From NCBI GenBank assembly GCA_029948255.1, contig JALIZF010001526.1, positions 310,001-374,000 of the forward strand: a stretch of DNA of 64,000 bases, read 5' to 3'. The position numbers and the translations under genes are program-made. The notes below the pieces were generated by a model. That model made no database searches, was not told where the DNA came from, and saw only the letters and a program-made list of their open reading frames with translations. This stretch comes from Telmatactis stephensoni. Its lineage: Eukaryota; Cnidaria; Anthozoa; Actiniaria; Isophelliidae. Of this stretch, positions 1 through 10,946 are shown piece by piece (positions within the stretch are counted from its first letter, which is position 1; every line of letters starts with the position of its first letter).

Positions 1-360
1 AAGAATTAACCAAGTTTAACCCTGCTGGGATAACTTCATCCCGAAACAAGGTAGGTGAAAAACTTGTTAGACCCGTTTTATATCACGAAACAATGTAAGT
101 TGAAAAACCTGTTAAAAACTTGTTGAAAACTTGTTTAACCTGCTTTACATCACGAAGCAAAGTAAGTTGAAAAACCTGTTAAAAACTTGTTTCAAACTTA
201 TTAAACTTTTACACCATGAAATAGGTAAGTTGAGGAAAACCTGTTAAACCCGATAAACTTGTAAAACCTGGGGATTGTTTTACTATTTTAACTAGATATA
301 TGTATATAATGATCAAAGTTACGAAAATGACCCTAATCAACAGCTTTTTCATCTCTACAG
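1..360. repeat. Degenerate 63-67-bp tandem repeat in a TRPN-A intron
   Basis: Four decayed units start near 42, 86, 153 and 216, each with a CGAAACAANGTAAGTTG-like core followed by runs of AACTTGTT and AACCTGTT. No exon is visible before 361, so the preceding ankyrin exon is outside the window. Confidence 0.7.
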
Positions 361-3300
361 AGCAAACACGCTACGCCATTGCTACTTGCAGCAAGTGGAG
401 GGCACAAGGAAGTCGTGGAAGTCTTGATAAGCTATGGTGCACTCCCAAGCGACGAGGATTCGGTATTACCATGGTTACAATCACGTGATATTTCAATTCT
501 CCTTTGATATCATTTTGATGTTTTTTCACAGGACGGTATGACAGTGTTACACCTTGCAGCTAAACATGGCCATGTTGATGTGCTTGAGGTACTGCGGGGA
601 AAAGTACCGTGGAGTATGGCCAGTGTTAAGGTTAGTTGTCTGCTTTGAAACTAAAACTATACGACTTATTATGACTGACTGACGGACGGACGGACGGACG
701 GATCGACCTACCGACCGACCGACTGACTGACTGACTGACTGACTGACTGACTGGGGGTGTGGATGGATGGATGGATGGATGGTTCGATGAAAGATTTGTT
801 GGATGGATAAACGAATGGATGAACTGTTGCTGTTATATACCAATATTCTCTTCTACTAATTCCTTCTCAGACTGGTCTCACAGCTCTTCACGTGGCAGCT
901 CGGTATGGCCAAATCGACGTCGTTCGTGAAATGCTAGTAAAAGTCCCAGGCACCATCAAGAGTGAATCCCCATCACTTTCAGATACAGAAAAAACAGGAA
1001 ACTCGGACGTAAGTATATTTCATAATCGTGTCTTTTTTCGCTTGATAAATTTGTGTAGTTTTGCTTTTTACCGTAAATGCTTATCTGTTTGTAGAAAGTT
1101 AACGAACTTTTGGTTTTCTTCCAACAGTACAGCTACACACCACTTCATCTTGCTGCTCAGTCAGGTCACGTGGGTGTAGTGAGAATACTGCTGAACTCAC
1201 CTGGTGTGCGCGTGGACTCAGCAACTGCGATTCAGGTATAATAATTAAAAATTACATTTTAGATACTTTACTTGATTTGATAACCACGAGAACTGATTTC
1301 AAGAGGTGTTTCCATGCTACAATTCTTGTTTCCAAATCAATTCCTTTAAGGATGGCTTAGTTAGTTTTTGTGCAGCCTTCTAAACGCGTCTTCTAAATCC
1401 CGTGCAGTACCCACATTCATGTTTGAACTGCCCTCAAATCTGTATAGCTTGGTGTAGCTTTGAAAACCCGTTGGACGGAGTACTATTAGAGCCAGGGGAG
1501 GGCTCGGGGGTAGGGGTTGAGGGGGTACCCCACGGTTTCCTTGAAGATCAATTGCAGGAATGTTTACCATGTTTACGCAAATACGACAAGCTATCGTAAA
1601 TAAATAAATAAAGTTGGGGTAGCTCATCACCCTTCCTCGCAGCCAAATGCTGAATTACGAAGGGCGCAGCTCAACGTGATCGAGTCGAAGGTGAGGGCGC
1701 AATTCTCATTTATAATGGGTATGCTTTATTAGTAAATAGATAAATATGTTATACAAACATTTGACATCATTATTCCTCACAGGGTTCAATACCCCTTCAT
1801 TTGGCAGCTGAAAACGGTCATTCTGAAGTAGTCAGTATTCTACTGAGCAAATCCACTGTTCAGCTTCACGTCAAAGACAAAACTGGACGAACAGCGCTTC
1901 ATCTCGCTGCTGCTAATGGACATCGTGAACTGGTGTCGCAGTTAATTGGTCAGGGTGCTGATATCAATGCTCCTGATGAGGTTAGCTTTGCAGTATACGC
2001 GAAAAACCGGTTTCCCTAACCATATATGCAAGCTGTGTAATGCGCTACTCATTTAGCAGCGCTTGTCTTAAGGTGTTTTCCATTTAGTAGAACCAACTGG
2101 CCAGAATGGCCAGTTCTTAAATGGTATATGTCAATTCCTGGAATTAGTCCTAAGAAATGAGGCCGTTCTGGGCAGTTGATTCCACTAAATGGAAAACTCC
2201 CTTAGTTTTCACTCACAAGAACACAGACTGATAAATGATTTACTCGATTTATATTTGCTTGTTTTTTCTCTACCCAAAAGTAACATAGTATTCTGTTCTG
2301 TTTTTAGAATGGCTGTGCTCCGATTCACATGGCCGCAGACTCCGGTCGTGTTGAGGTAGTCAAACTCTTGGTGGAATCTGGAGCTTCTCCTCGCGTTGAA
2401 AATAAGGCAAGAGTCTTATCCAGCCAAATTGAGGCATTTTTACTGCAGTTTACCTACTATTAATCTTACTGAAGTATCATTTGCGTTTATTGTTTTAGGA
2501 AGGCAAGTTTCCTATTTGTTATGGTGCAGCATCAGGCCATTTGAGTGTTGTTAGTTACCTGTTACAACAAGAAATGCACACTGAACGACTACTGGCTGAT
2601 AGAAAGGTACGGTTGCTTGAAAGTTAGCATTTTGTAAGGGTGTCAAGCCTTTTGCATCTTATTGTAGCGTCATAGACGTAAAGCCTGGTTTTCACTAGCG
2701 ACGCAAGTACAAGCGCAAGCAGCATAATGCTTCGTTTTCAATGAGATAACATGGACGCAAGAGACCATAATACTAAGAGAGCCAAGCTGAGTATTGATGT
2801 CTGTGTGATGTTCGTGGCGGCTAAGGCTATTTTTAGTAACTTCGGCATCGCACGCGCAAGACTCTCAAACAATAGAAATTGATTTTTAACGTGAGCGCGG
2901 ACGGGACCGTTTGTTTTCAGCATTTGAATTCTATTGTTTAAGAGCCGGCGAAATTACTAAAAATAGCCTTAGCCGCCACGAACATCGCACAGGCATCAAT
3001 ACTGAGTTTCGCTCTCTTAGCATTATGGTCTCTTGATGGACACAAGTATCAGTGCAAGCACAAGAAGACGGAAAATGTTTGATCCTTGTGCCTGCGCTTA
3101 TGCTTGCGTCGTAGAGAAAATCAGGTTGAAGGTCGGCAGACTCTTGTTGCAGCTGCAGCAGGGACAAATCTCCTTGTGTGTACTGTCTATCATATCAAAC
3201 CAATTTAGATAAGATAAAGCATGTACTGAGGACAGACGTCATGGAACAACTTTTTTTCATGAAATCGCTGGAAAGATCATACACACGAAGGCATTTATTC

Positions 3301-5214
3301 CAGGGACATGTTCCTGGTGTCCCTGCAGCATGTTCCCTAGTGTGTATCAAGCGTTGACATTTAACTGTTTCTTACTTTTGCTCATTGTAGTTTCTATTTG
3401 ATCTCATGGTATGTTCAATGGCTGATGACTACAAATCACTAGTGGATTTCATCTTACAAACTCCTGCCCCCATCTATTCCGCTGCTAAACTTTCCCGTCA
3501 CTACCGTATCGAATCAACCAGAGAAAAAGAACGAGGACGAGACCTGGTTGGAGTCAGTAGCGTTTGTTCAAGCGTTGCGGTTGAGCTCCTGTCTTTAGCT
3601 TGCGCCGACAGCCCTGAGGCATTGCTGTCAGCGGTAGACGATCGTGACATCCCATTTTTGGACTTTCTCATCGAAACTGAGCAAAAAGACTGTGTTTCAC
3701 ACCCAACTGTACAAGTTTACCTCGGCGATGTTTGGCGTGGGGATTTCAAATGGGACGATTGGAAGTACTTCTTGCTTTTTATTTTGTGTTTATTTTGTCC
3801 TCCACTTTGGGCGTTTTTATGTCTTCCTTGGAAGGACCGCTTTCACAAAGTCCCAATCATCAAGTTCATCTGCCATCTAATTTCACATTTGTATTTAATT
3901 TTGTTATTTTGTCTGACAACTGTTGTTCCTTGGACTAGTCCGGTGCATGACCTCGTGCCTCGATGGTATGAATGGTTGTTGGTTATTTGGTTATCTGGAC
4001 TATTATTATCACAATTAACCGATCCTCACGACCGCGCAGGACTGGGGTGGATACCTCTGATCGTACTCTTTCTAAGCCTGGTCGCTATTTTCCTTCATTT
4101 GATTGCAAACGCTTTCGATAAAGAGAACCGAATCAACATGATCTATACTCGAAACCAGTTCCTAGCCATTGGAATGATGCTGTGCTTTGCTCAACTTTTG
4201 GATTTCTTGTCTTTCCATCACTTGTTTGGTCCATGGGGGGTCATCATCCGGGACCTGATGTACGATCTTGTTCGTTTCTTGGTGATTTTACTGATATTTA
4301 TGCTTGGTTTCACAGCCCACTTAACTGCGGTTTACCGACCAATGTATGGTGAAGACAAAATAGAACACAGGATTGAACAACCAGTATTTAATTTCTTCAC
4401 TTGCTTTGAGCTTCTGTTTTTCAGTTTATTTGGACTGACTGAGATGGACAGTTTGAAACCCCAAGAAGAAAACGGCAAACAGAAACACCCAACAGCGACA
4501 CACCTTATCGCTAAGGCAACGTTTGGAATCTATAATGTTATTACAATCATTGTACTTATAAACTTGCTCATTGCTATGATGAGTGACACGTATCAGAGAA
4601 TACAGAGACAGTCCGACACGGAGTGGAAATTCGGTCGAGCTAAACTCATTCGAAACATGAAGCGGTCCACCACCACCCCCTCCCCTCTTAACCTCATAAC
4701 CAAATTCATTTCGTACCTACGAATTCTCTACAAGACTAAATGCCGATGCTGTCGCTCTGACATTATTGATATTCTGCGCACAGATGATCAAATCCCGGAG
4801 AATGTATCGGTAAACCTTAACGCGCTGTACACAGAACACCATATGTCGTCATGGTTACCAAACGGTACCCTCAATCATCGAGACAGTATCGTGAGGAATC
4901 CACGAATTGAAGAAGTACTCGACTGGAAGGTACTAGTCAAGAAATTTGTCGATTTGCGAGTAGGAACCAGCGGTGAAAACATCAGCGAAGCCATAAGACC
5001 TTCCAATAACAAACTACTCGAATCTTCATCTACAAATTTCTCTACAAAACGTCCCCGGCCTGCGTCCGTCTTAGGACTGGGGCGATCCTCAAACGTTTTA
5101 CGCCCCATGCCGACAAACTTTGGTTCCAATATGTCATTACATCGAGTTGTCAACGAAACTGTACGGAAAATTGATATAGTGACAAGCATGAAGGAACTTC
5201 CTCCCGACGACTGA
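361..5214 (+). CDS. TRPN: TRPN-A: NOMPC-like ankyrin-repeat TRP channel, 5'-truncated by window edge
   Basis: Exons read from splice sites: 361-462, 532-630, 871-1008, 1128-1235, 1783-1980, 2308-2406, 2499-2606, 3391-5214. All join in phase 0 and give 891 residues of an open frame. The first seven exons encode eight ankyrin repeats (for example TPLHLAAQSGHVGVVRILL), matching repeats 22-29 of the NOMPC array; exon 1783-1980 holds two. The last exon carries the channel. The family is a force-gated cation channel in which the ankyrin helix tethers the plasma-membrane pore to microtubules in mechanosensory cells; that role is family knowledge, not seen here. The upstream repeats and start codon must lie left of base 1. 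Introns are short (about 70-780 bp). The intron at 2407 begins with GC instead of GT. The tail-to-tail partner is TRPN-B at 25527-52581. Confidence 0.92.
672..782. repeat. Compound tetranucleotide microsatellite (GACT)n(GACG)n(GATG)n
   Basis: An intron of TRPN-A (631-870) holds GACT/GACG blocks, then GACC, GACT and GATG blocks. Reverse-strand frames over it encode only Ser/Val/Arg repeats and are artefacts. Confidence 0.9.
1236..1782 (+). other. TRPN-A intron, no recognised element
   Basis: A 547-bp intron with a G-rich patch near 1492-1540 and no coding or repeat signal that I can support. Confidence 0.6.
2069..2204. mobile_element. MITE with TAAGGTGTTTTCCATTTAG termini
   Basis: Terminal inverted repeats TAAGGTGTTTTCCATTTAG and CTAAATGGAAAACTCCCTTA bound a 136-bp fold-back in the intron 1981-2307. 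A short palindrome (AACTGGCCAGAATGGCCAGTT) is inside. Confidence 0.7.
2692..3127. mobile_element. CCTGGTTTTCAC-type MITE disrupted by a nested element
   Basis: Termini GCCTGGTTTTCACTAGCGAC and (reverse) GTCGTAGAGAAAATCAGG bound the insert. Two related intact copies sit at 22972-23128 and 23134-23299. A second fold-back (2758-3035) has landed inside it. Both lie in the last TRPN-A intron (2607-3390). Confidence 0.7.
2758..3035. mobile_element. Fold-back element with CAAGAGACCATAATACTAAG termini
   Basis: Termini CAAGAGACCATAATACTAAG and CTTAGCATTATGGTCTCTTG, flanked by direct repeat ATGGAC (2751-2756 and 3036-3041, one extra G on the left). Arms share GCCGCCACGAAC and TAGTAACTTCG. Related sequence occurs at 58013-59085 and 60556-60760. 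Confidence 0.7.
3391..5214 (+). CDS. TRPN: TRPN-A terminal exon: linker, six-TM channel, TRP helix, C-terminal tail
   Basis: One uninterrupted exon after acceptor CTCATTGTAG reads FLFDLMVCSM and runs to TGA at 5212-5214 (607 codons). Order: linker helices (about 3391-3740), pre-S1 elbow with CPPLWAFLCLPW (about 3760-3830), S1 (about 3850-3930), S2 (about 3960-4010), S3 (about 4045-4110), S4 (about 4150-4215) followed by DFLSFHHLFGPWG, S5 (about 4270-4335), pore helix and filter FELLFFSLFGLT (4405-4440), S6 INLLIAMMSDTYQRIQ (about 4555-4605), then TRP-helix residues EWKFGRAKLIRNM (about 4621-4659). These motifs identify TRPN/NOMPC rather than the TRPA, TRPV or ankyrin-kinase families. The tail after 4680 is basic and less conserved. 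Downstream sequence contains an 18-bp minisatellite and two AATAAA signals. Confidence 0.95.
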   Translation, partial: FLFDLMVCSMADDYKSLVDFILQTPAPIYSAAKLSRHYRIESTREKERGRDLVGVSSVCSSVAVELLSLACADSPEALLSAVDDRDIPFLDFLIETEQKDCVSHPTVQVYLGDVWRGDFKWDDWKYFLLFILCLFCPPLWAFLCLPWKDRFHKVPIIKFICHLISHLYLILLFCLTTVVPWTSPVHDLVPRWYEWLLVIWLSGLLLSQLTDPHDRAGLGWIPLIVLFLSLVAIFLHLIANAFDKENRINMIYTRNQFLAIGMMLCFAQLLDFLSFHHLFGPWGVIIRDLMYDLVRFLVILLIFMLGFTAHLTAVYRPMYGEDKIEHRIEQPVFNFFTCFELLFFSLFGLTEMDSLKPQEENGKQKHPTATHLIAKATFGIYNVITIIVLINLLIAMMSDTYQRIQRQSDTEWKFGRAKLIRNMKRSTTTPSPLNLITKFISYLRILYKTKCRCCRSDIIDILRTDDQIPENVSVNLNALYTEHHMSSWLPNGTLNHRDSIVRNPRIEEVLDWKVLVKKFVDLRVGTSGENISEAIRPSNNKLLESSSTNFSTKRPRPASVLGLGRSSNVLRPMPTNFGSNMSLHRVVNETVRKIDIVTSMKELPPDD

Positions 5215-5261
5215 TACACAAATTAATGTTCCTATTACGTAACATTCTACGTTCCTCTTCA

Positions 5262-5353
5262 CGGGACGAGGACGGGACACGAGGACGGGACGGGACACGG
5301 GGACGGGACGGGACACGAGGACGGGACGGGACACGAGGACGCGACGGGACACG
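5262..5353. repeat. 18-bp GC-rich minisatellite in the TRPN-A 3' UTR
   Basis: About five units of ACGAGGACGGGACGGGAC-type sequence start 48 bp after the stop codon. Reading frames across it give only Arg/Gly/Asp or Pro/Arg/Val repeats. Confidence 0.9.
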
Positions 5354-5565
5354 GTACGAGATCGGAAGAAGAATACATTTTAAGTTTAAGTTGAAACTAA
5401 GTCTATTTATGAAACGTAGTGGCCACGGTCCCATTAGAACATTTAATTCTTGTTAACTCATGATCAATCTTGGTTACGATTTTGGTGTGCATGTGTACTA
5501 CAATAATTGGCGCCTGTGTCGGATTAAGTTCTGCAAAAAGTAGAAATACAGGTACACTCGCTTTA

Positions 5566-5585
5566 AATAAAAGTCAAGAAATAAA
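5566..5585 (+). promoter_or_regulatory. Polyadenylation signals of TRPN-A
   Basis: Two AATAAA hexamers (5566-5571 and 5580-5585) lie about 355 bp past the TRPN-A stop codon on the coding strand. They would give a 3' UTR that includes the minisatellite at 5262-5353. Use of either site is inferred. Confidence 0.55.
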
Positions 5586-5960
5586 GGAATGCCGATGGTT
5601 GATGTGTTACAATAATCTTTAAATCTAGTGTGAATCAAAAATCGCTCTCGTATAAAACGTTAACCGTAAGGATCAAAACGTTTTCTTGTGTTGTAATGGT
5701 TGACACGTAAACGTCTTACGATCGGTCTCCTCCGCAGGTAACTATTGGGCTTCCTGTGGTAATAGAGATGCTCCCCCCTCTCTCTTATCCCCCGTCTTCC
5801 TCTCTTACAGTCTCAGTTTTCCCTCTTAGGGTTAGGGCCGGGTAAGGGTATAGGGGGGCTGCTCCTGAATATAGTAGCCATAGATTTTATAATTAGGGGG
5901 TCAGCTTTCAAAATGAGGTGTTTAAAAGTTACTCCCCGTAGTTCTGCTAACCTAGTCGTA

Positions 5961-6089
5961 CATAGGAGAACGTACGTAGCACGCATGCGCAGTTGATGTA
6001 ATATATTCCTAACAAAATATAATGAATAACACATAAAACAATGGATAGAACGACAAAAGAATACAAAAGATTTTATGAATAAATTACAT
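5961..6089. mobile_element. Truncated copy of the GGGAGAACGTACGTAGCAC MITE
   Basis: Matches 14828-14973 in the same orientation (GGAGAACGTACGTAGCACGC, then GTTGATGTAAT and TTTTATGAATA), but its right terminus has been lost where another repeat begins. Confidence 0.65.
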
Positions 6090-6263
6090 GAGAGTTATTC
6101 CGTATTGGACGCTTTTGACACCGTTGAGATGCAAATGTGCGATATGTTACCTTGGGCATGCAAATTACGAATACTGGCAAGTCCGGTGAAATCGTTTGTT
6201 GAAAAGGATCATTAAAGCAAAGATCAGCTTTTGAAAGCGGTGGAATTTTGCTCCTTTTTAAAG
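6090..6263 (+). repeat. Dispersed repeat, inverted copy at 20031-20204
   Basis: Shares GGCATGCAAATTACGAATACTGGCA-like and GGAGCAAAATTCCACC-like blocks with the reverse complement of 20031-20204. The family is unidentified. Confidence 0.6.
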
Positions 6264-6312
6264 AATTTGGGAATAACAAAAACACGTGTAGCAAACATTT
6301 CGAATTTTTGAC

Positions 6313-6428
6313 TTTTTTCATTTATTAGACCTTATTGCCGTAACACTATTTTCCAACGTCGTTCATCTTGAAACAAAGAATTGCACCGCAGAATGTGCGG
6401 GATGAAATAAAACTTCCCCTTGTCTCCC
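6313..6428 (+). repeat. Direct repeat, copy 1 (copy 2 at 7058-7185)
   Basis: TTTTTTCATTTATTAGACCT, then GCCGTAACACTATTTTC and TCTTGAAACAAAGAA, recur 745 bp downstream. Copy 2 has a short insertion before TAAAATAAAAC. Confidence 0.75.
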
Positions 6429-7057
6429 AATCAATAAGACATTAAGGTGGCTCGACTGAGTTTTGTTTGAGGTGCACCTCCGCTGTTTGATCTCAAAATG
6501 CGTGGCGGCAAAAAAACTAATTTCAAAAAATATTCCACAGCAAGCCTAGGGATAGATTAAAGTTTCTTTTGACGCCGTTAAAGCATGTTGATCGGAGTTT
6601 TCACTAATTTATAGTGGCGGCATGGCGATTTTTATAAACCTTTTTTTTGGAAAAACTAGAGTTTTGTACAAAACTGCATTTATTGTTCATAAAATCTAGA
6701 TCAAGTTCTGCACTCTTACTCGGCCTCAAGGATTTCTATGGAAGCGTTTTCGAATAAAACGCGCTTGAACTTTTACGCATCAAAAAAGTAAACAATTCCA
6801 AGCATCCAGTTTACGTGGATGAAAATCTTACTTTTAGGACTCGGAAAAAGCTTTTTTTTGAGCTCATATTGTCGACACATTCAATAACTGTTCGTTTAGA
6901 AAAGTAGAACAAGATTGCGTCGCACGATTTTGAGAAATATGAATTGAGGTCAAGCTGATAGAGGTGCGCCTTTTCATCTTTTGTTTATCATTTCACTTCT
7001 CTTTATAAAAAGCTAGAAAACTTAAGATTCCCTTTGATAACATTTCAAACTTTTAAA

Positions 7058-7185
7058 TTTTTTCATTTATTAGACCTTTTTGCCGTAACACTATTTTCTA
7101 ACGTCGTTCATCTTGAAACAAAGAACTGCACCGTAGAATGTGCGAGATGTGAGCTTGTTTAAAATAAAACTTTCCCTTGTCTCCC
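7058..7185 (+). repeat. Direct repeat, copy 2
   Basis: Second copy of the repeat described at 6313-6428. Confidence 0.75.
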
Positions 7186-8746
7186 TTGACTAAAGTTAGG
7201 TCGATGTCAAAAAACTCGGTCGAAGACTAAAAAAAAACTAAATTAGGTCTAAGAACAAAGAACTAATAGTCAAAGGTATCAGTTTTGTACTCTGTTTAGA
7301 GCAGCATTTGTATGATGTGAAAGGGACTTCGATCACCATGCAAAAGTGATCGTATTAAAATTGGTGTGTTCTAATTGCGGTGACCGTGTTCACAGTCTTA
7401 CAAAAATTGCTTTAAATCGTCTTTTCTCCTGTGATGACGTGTATAAAATTGTAACTAAAGATCATGCCGTCAGAGCCGTTTTTGTCTAGCTGTGGAAAAT
7501 TCACGACACGCGAGTAACAGTTCTTCAAAGGTACACTGTTCCCTTTTCAGTCTTAGCACATTTCTAACTCTTCTCTCTCTTCTATCTTTAGCATTCAAAA
7601 ATATTCTGAGGATCGCCGGCTATAAGTACAACGATCTCTTTAATTTTCCCGCCATTATTACGATCTTAATTATGGTCAAGATTCGCAAAATTAAACACTG
7701 TGAATTTCCGGCTTTCTTTCAGACCAGTTTTGGTACAATTTGCCAACAGCATAAATTGATTCGAGTAACTAAACAAAAAGGGAAATAAGTGATCTTTTAC
7801 TACTTACAATATCAGTGCAACGTGGATCGACATTCCATCAGAAACACTTTCACGATTGTTCAGTTGATTGCATCACCCTCTTCCTGACTCGTTTAGTAGA
7901 GATGAATACAGGCAAAGTCGAAGTGAAAGCAATCGTGTAGACGAAGAACGCATAACATTTTATCCAGTAATTACTACATAGCAGGCGACATTTGAGCTAA
8001 GTAAAACTTTGTTTATTATCAATGATCTTAGCTTTTTAAATAATAAACTCAATTTCAGGGTTCTAGTGCCCTTGCGTAGGCGAGTGATTTTCAAACTTTT
8101 TCGAGTGTTTCTCCCAACATCACAAGTGCTCTATTTCACCGGTAGAGTCATAGAAAACTATCTTCTATTGCTTTTATGATATAGCAAGAGGTATTTTAAG
8201 AACGATCAAATTGTGTGATTTTCTGATCAAAACTAAAATTCTCAAAACTTGCGCAAATGTAAGCCAATCACATTTGTCGTACTATTGACTAATCAGTGTG
8301 ACTCAAAGCGGCGTTTTTGACAAAGCAGTTTGACAACTTTCATCGAAAGAATTCAGCAAAAAATATGCTGAAAAGAGAGTTTTCTGTTTTTATAATGAAA
8401 CAATGACTCGGAAATAGACAAAAAGGCCAAATATAACTTACAGTTCTTCAAGATTTGGAAATGTTTACTTGCTTTCGACGAATCAAGCAGCATTCGCTAT
8501 GGTAAATTGAAAGCCGTGTTTTCGGTTGGAAAAAGCTGAAGTTTGAAAGAGGCTTACAGGACAAGGATTTTGCTGGTGAACTAATTATCTGTTGGCTGTT
8601 CACCGATAGCTTGTGTCAAAACATCTCTACACTGGCGTAGTTGGTTCATACAAAGCCGGATGATTGGACAACAGAGATTGAACAAGTTGTCTCGTGGCGA
8701 CACAGGTAGCCCAAGCTCACTGTTAGTGTTGGTTTGCTATAGAATA

Positions 8747-9354
8747 TATGTGACTTAATTAAATCTTCATTTCTTACCTTGAATCACAATAAAATCCCTT
8801 GAAACTTGCATGGTGTCCTTTTGATGTACTGCATTACAGCCTGGCTGAGTGTGAGCGAGTTTTGTTCAGTTTAAGATAGCTTTCCCCCGCCATAGATAAG
8901 GAGGAAAGAAGGTAGGACACGAAGGGCCTCCATGGACCTCCGAACGGCTCCAATTCACGACGATTTTTTCAATGAAATCGAAACTCGATCTCAATTCGAA
9001 CCCCAACGCATGTCGAAGGAAGAGTTTTTCAATGTATTCCTGGCCATCAAACCAAAATCGTGCCCTCCTTCAGTCACCAGCCCGCTCGTTCTCCGGCGAA
9101 ACCACCGCTAGCGCAGCCATTTTTTTCGTACCAGTCGAAAATGTGGTCAGGAAAGCCGTTAAAAGCGCGGCCATCCCTGGAACCGAGTACAAAATATGAC
9201 ACCAGCCGGGAGTTACAGAAGAGTTCAATTGGTCAGTGAAAACAATAGCTGTCAGACAAATCTACCTTGGGGTGATACGGTTGGGCGCCAGTTGAACTCC
9301 TCTGTATTTTATTGTGATTCAAGGTAAGAAATGAAGATTTAATTAAGTCACATG
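8747..9354. mobile_element. Fold-back element, 50-bp arms
   Basis: Arm 8747-8796 (TGTGACTTAATTAAATCTTC through AATCACAATAAAAT) is repeated inverted at 9306-9354. The roughly 500-bp interior carries a 75-codon frame without recognisable domains. Confidence 0.65.
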
Positions 9355-9542
9355 TGGTGGCGACAGTCAGGTTTTGGAAATCTTCCGCCTCTCTTTGTAA
9401 GTAAGAAACAAAACTTTGTTCAATGAAAAATAACTCTTATTGATCGAAACTAATCCGGGAGAAAAAATAATTTACTATGCTGTGAATTCTAGTTCCTTAA
9501 AGTTGATTTATACTGGCGTTTGCAAGTTCATGCTCATACAAA

Positions 9543-10946
9543 GCATGTATACAATTTGTCTGCGCATGTCTGTATTTTGGGCTTGAAATTCATTTGCATA
9601 TCGAATGCAAGAAATTTTATGTTGACATGGAACATTTGGCTGGCTATCTCGTTCTTCAAAATTATGTTCAACTACCGAAATACTAAGACAACTGAAACAT
9701 GAGCAGTCTACCTACCGCTAGTGCGTTGTGGATAATTATCCAAACTGAAGGCACTCCAGATGGGAAAATATCGCGCGTCAAAGTTAGTAGAAAATTGTGA
9801 GAAGAACCAGAACTCCTCACTTTCGAGTAATATTGTGGGCGCTAAATTTATATGTAAGGTACGTTAAGCAGTGAAAGCCATTAACAACAAGTTACTGTGT
9901 AGATTAGACCCGATAAGGGTATTTTAGACTCCATCGATCGTTTAATAATTAGCCATGTTTACTGGAATGTCGCTCAAAATTCTTGCAATTCACTTTCAAA
10001 ATTTGACATCTGAGACTGCGCCCCCCAGCAAAATTATTTAGTAATTTGCTTTTTCCACGTTTCTTTCTTGCAAAACTGAGCTTTTTTAGTCCAAACTCGT
10101 GGTCCCTACATGTCTGCATGTGATCCAAAGCATTTTTGTGAACGTGTTTCCAAGCACGTTGTTTGCATGCAAATTTCAGCGATGAATTTATTGCTCTTTT
10201 ATAAAGTATAAAACGCTGCTTCATACGGCCCAAACTGTATGCCTCACCATGTATAAAAATAGGTCATTAACTTCTAGATAAATGTTGCAGATTATAAAAC
10301 ATAGGCTACCGAATTTAGTCAATTTTAACAAGGCTTGAACCCGACTGTAAACATTGCTTGAAATCACATGGAGGGACCAGAAGTTTCCAGCAAGAAAGCT
10401 CTGTTTTACAAGAACGAAGCATGGAAAAAGCGTATTATTAAATAATTTTGCTGGGGGGCGCTGTCAAAGATGTAAAATTTTCAGAATGAATTGCAAGAAT
10501 TTTGCGCGAAAAAGTACGACATTCCAGTAAACATGGCTAATTATTCAACAATCAATGAAGTCCAGAGTACTCTTATTGGATCCAATTCAAACAGTACCAT
10601 GTTGGTAATGACATCCATTACTAAATTTACCTTATACATGAATTCAACGCCAACATTATAACTCGAAAGTGCGGGGTTCTGGTCCTTCTCACAACTTTCT
10701 ACTGACTTTGACGCGCGATATTTTCCCATCTGGGGTGCCTTCGATCTGGATAGTTATCCACAGCGCACTAGCGGTAGGTAGACTGCTCATGTTTCAGTTG
10801 TCTTAGTATTTCAGTTGCTGAACATAATTTTGAAGAACGAGATAGCCAGCAAAATATTCCGTGTCAACATAAAATTTCTTGCATTCGATATGCAAATGAA
10901 TTTCAAGCCCAAAACACAGACATGCGCAGACAAATTGTATACATGC
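9543..10946. mobile_element. Long inverted repeat with about 500-bp arms
   Basis: The left arm (9543 to about 10040) and the inverted right arm (about 10440-10946) share many long blocks, such as GCAAATGAATTTCAAGCCCA, CTACCTACCGCTAGTGCG, AGATGGGAAAATATCGCGCG, CCAGTAAACATGGCTAATTA and TTTTGCTGGGGGGCG on one strand or the other. The spacer of about 400 bp is less symmetrical. No coding capacity is recognised; I infer a large fold-back transposon. Confidence 0.75.

Larger units (their letters stand above)
5586..8692. other. Intergenic, repeat-derived; no gene recognised
   Basis: Contains a truncated MITE copy (5961-6089), an old repeat (6090-6263) whose inverted copy is at 20031-20204, and a direct repeat of about 115-128 bp (6313-6428 and 7058-7185). 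The remainder is AT-rich with scattered ORFs under 100 codons that show no domain signal. Confidence 0.6.

Noticed and set aside
5150..5456. Frames of 71-94 codons on both strands rich in Arg/Val/Pro/Gly
   Set aside because: They are translations of the 18-bp minisatellite after the TRPN-A stop.
8972..9199. 75-codon ORF
   Set aside because: Within the fold-back 8747-9354; no recognisable domain or splice context.
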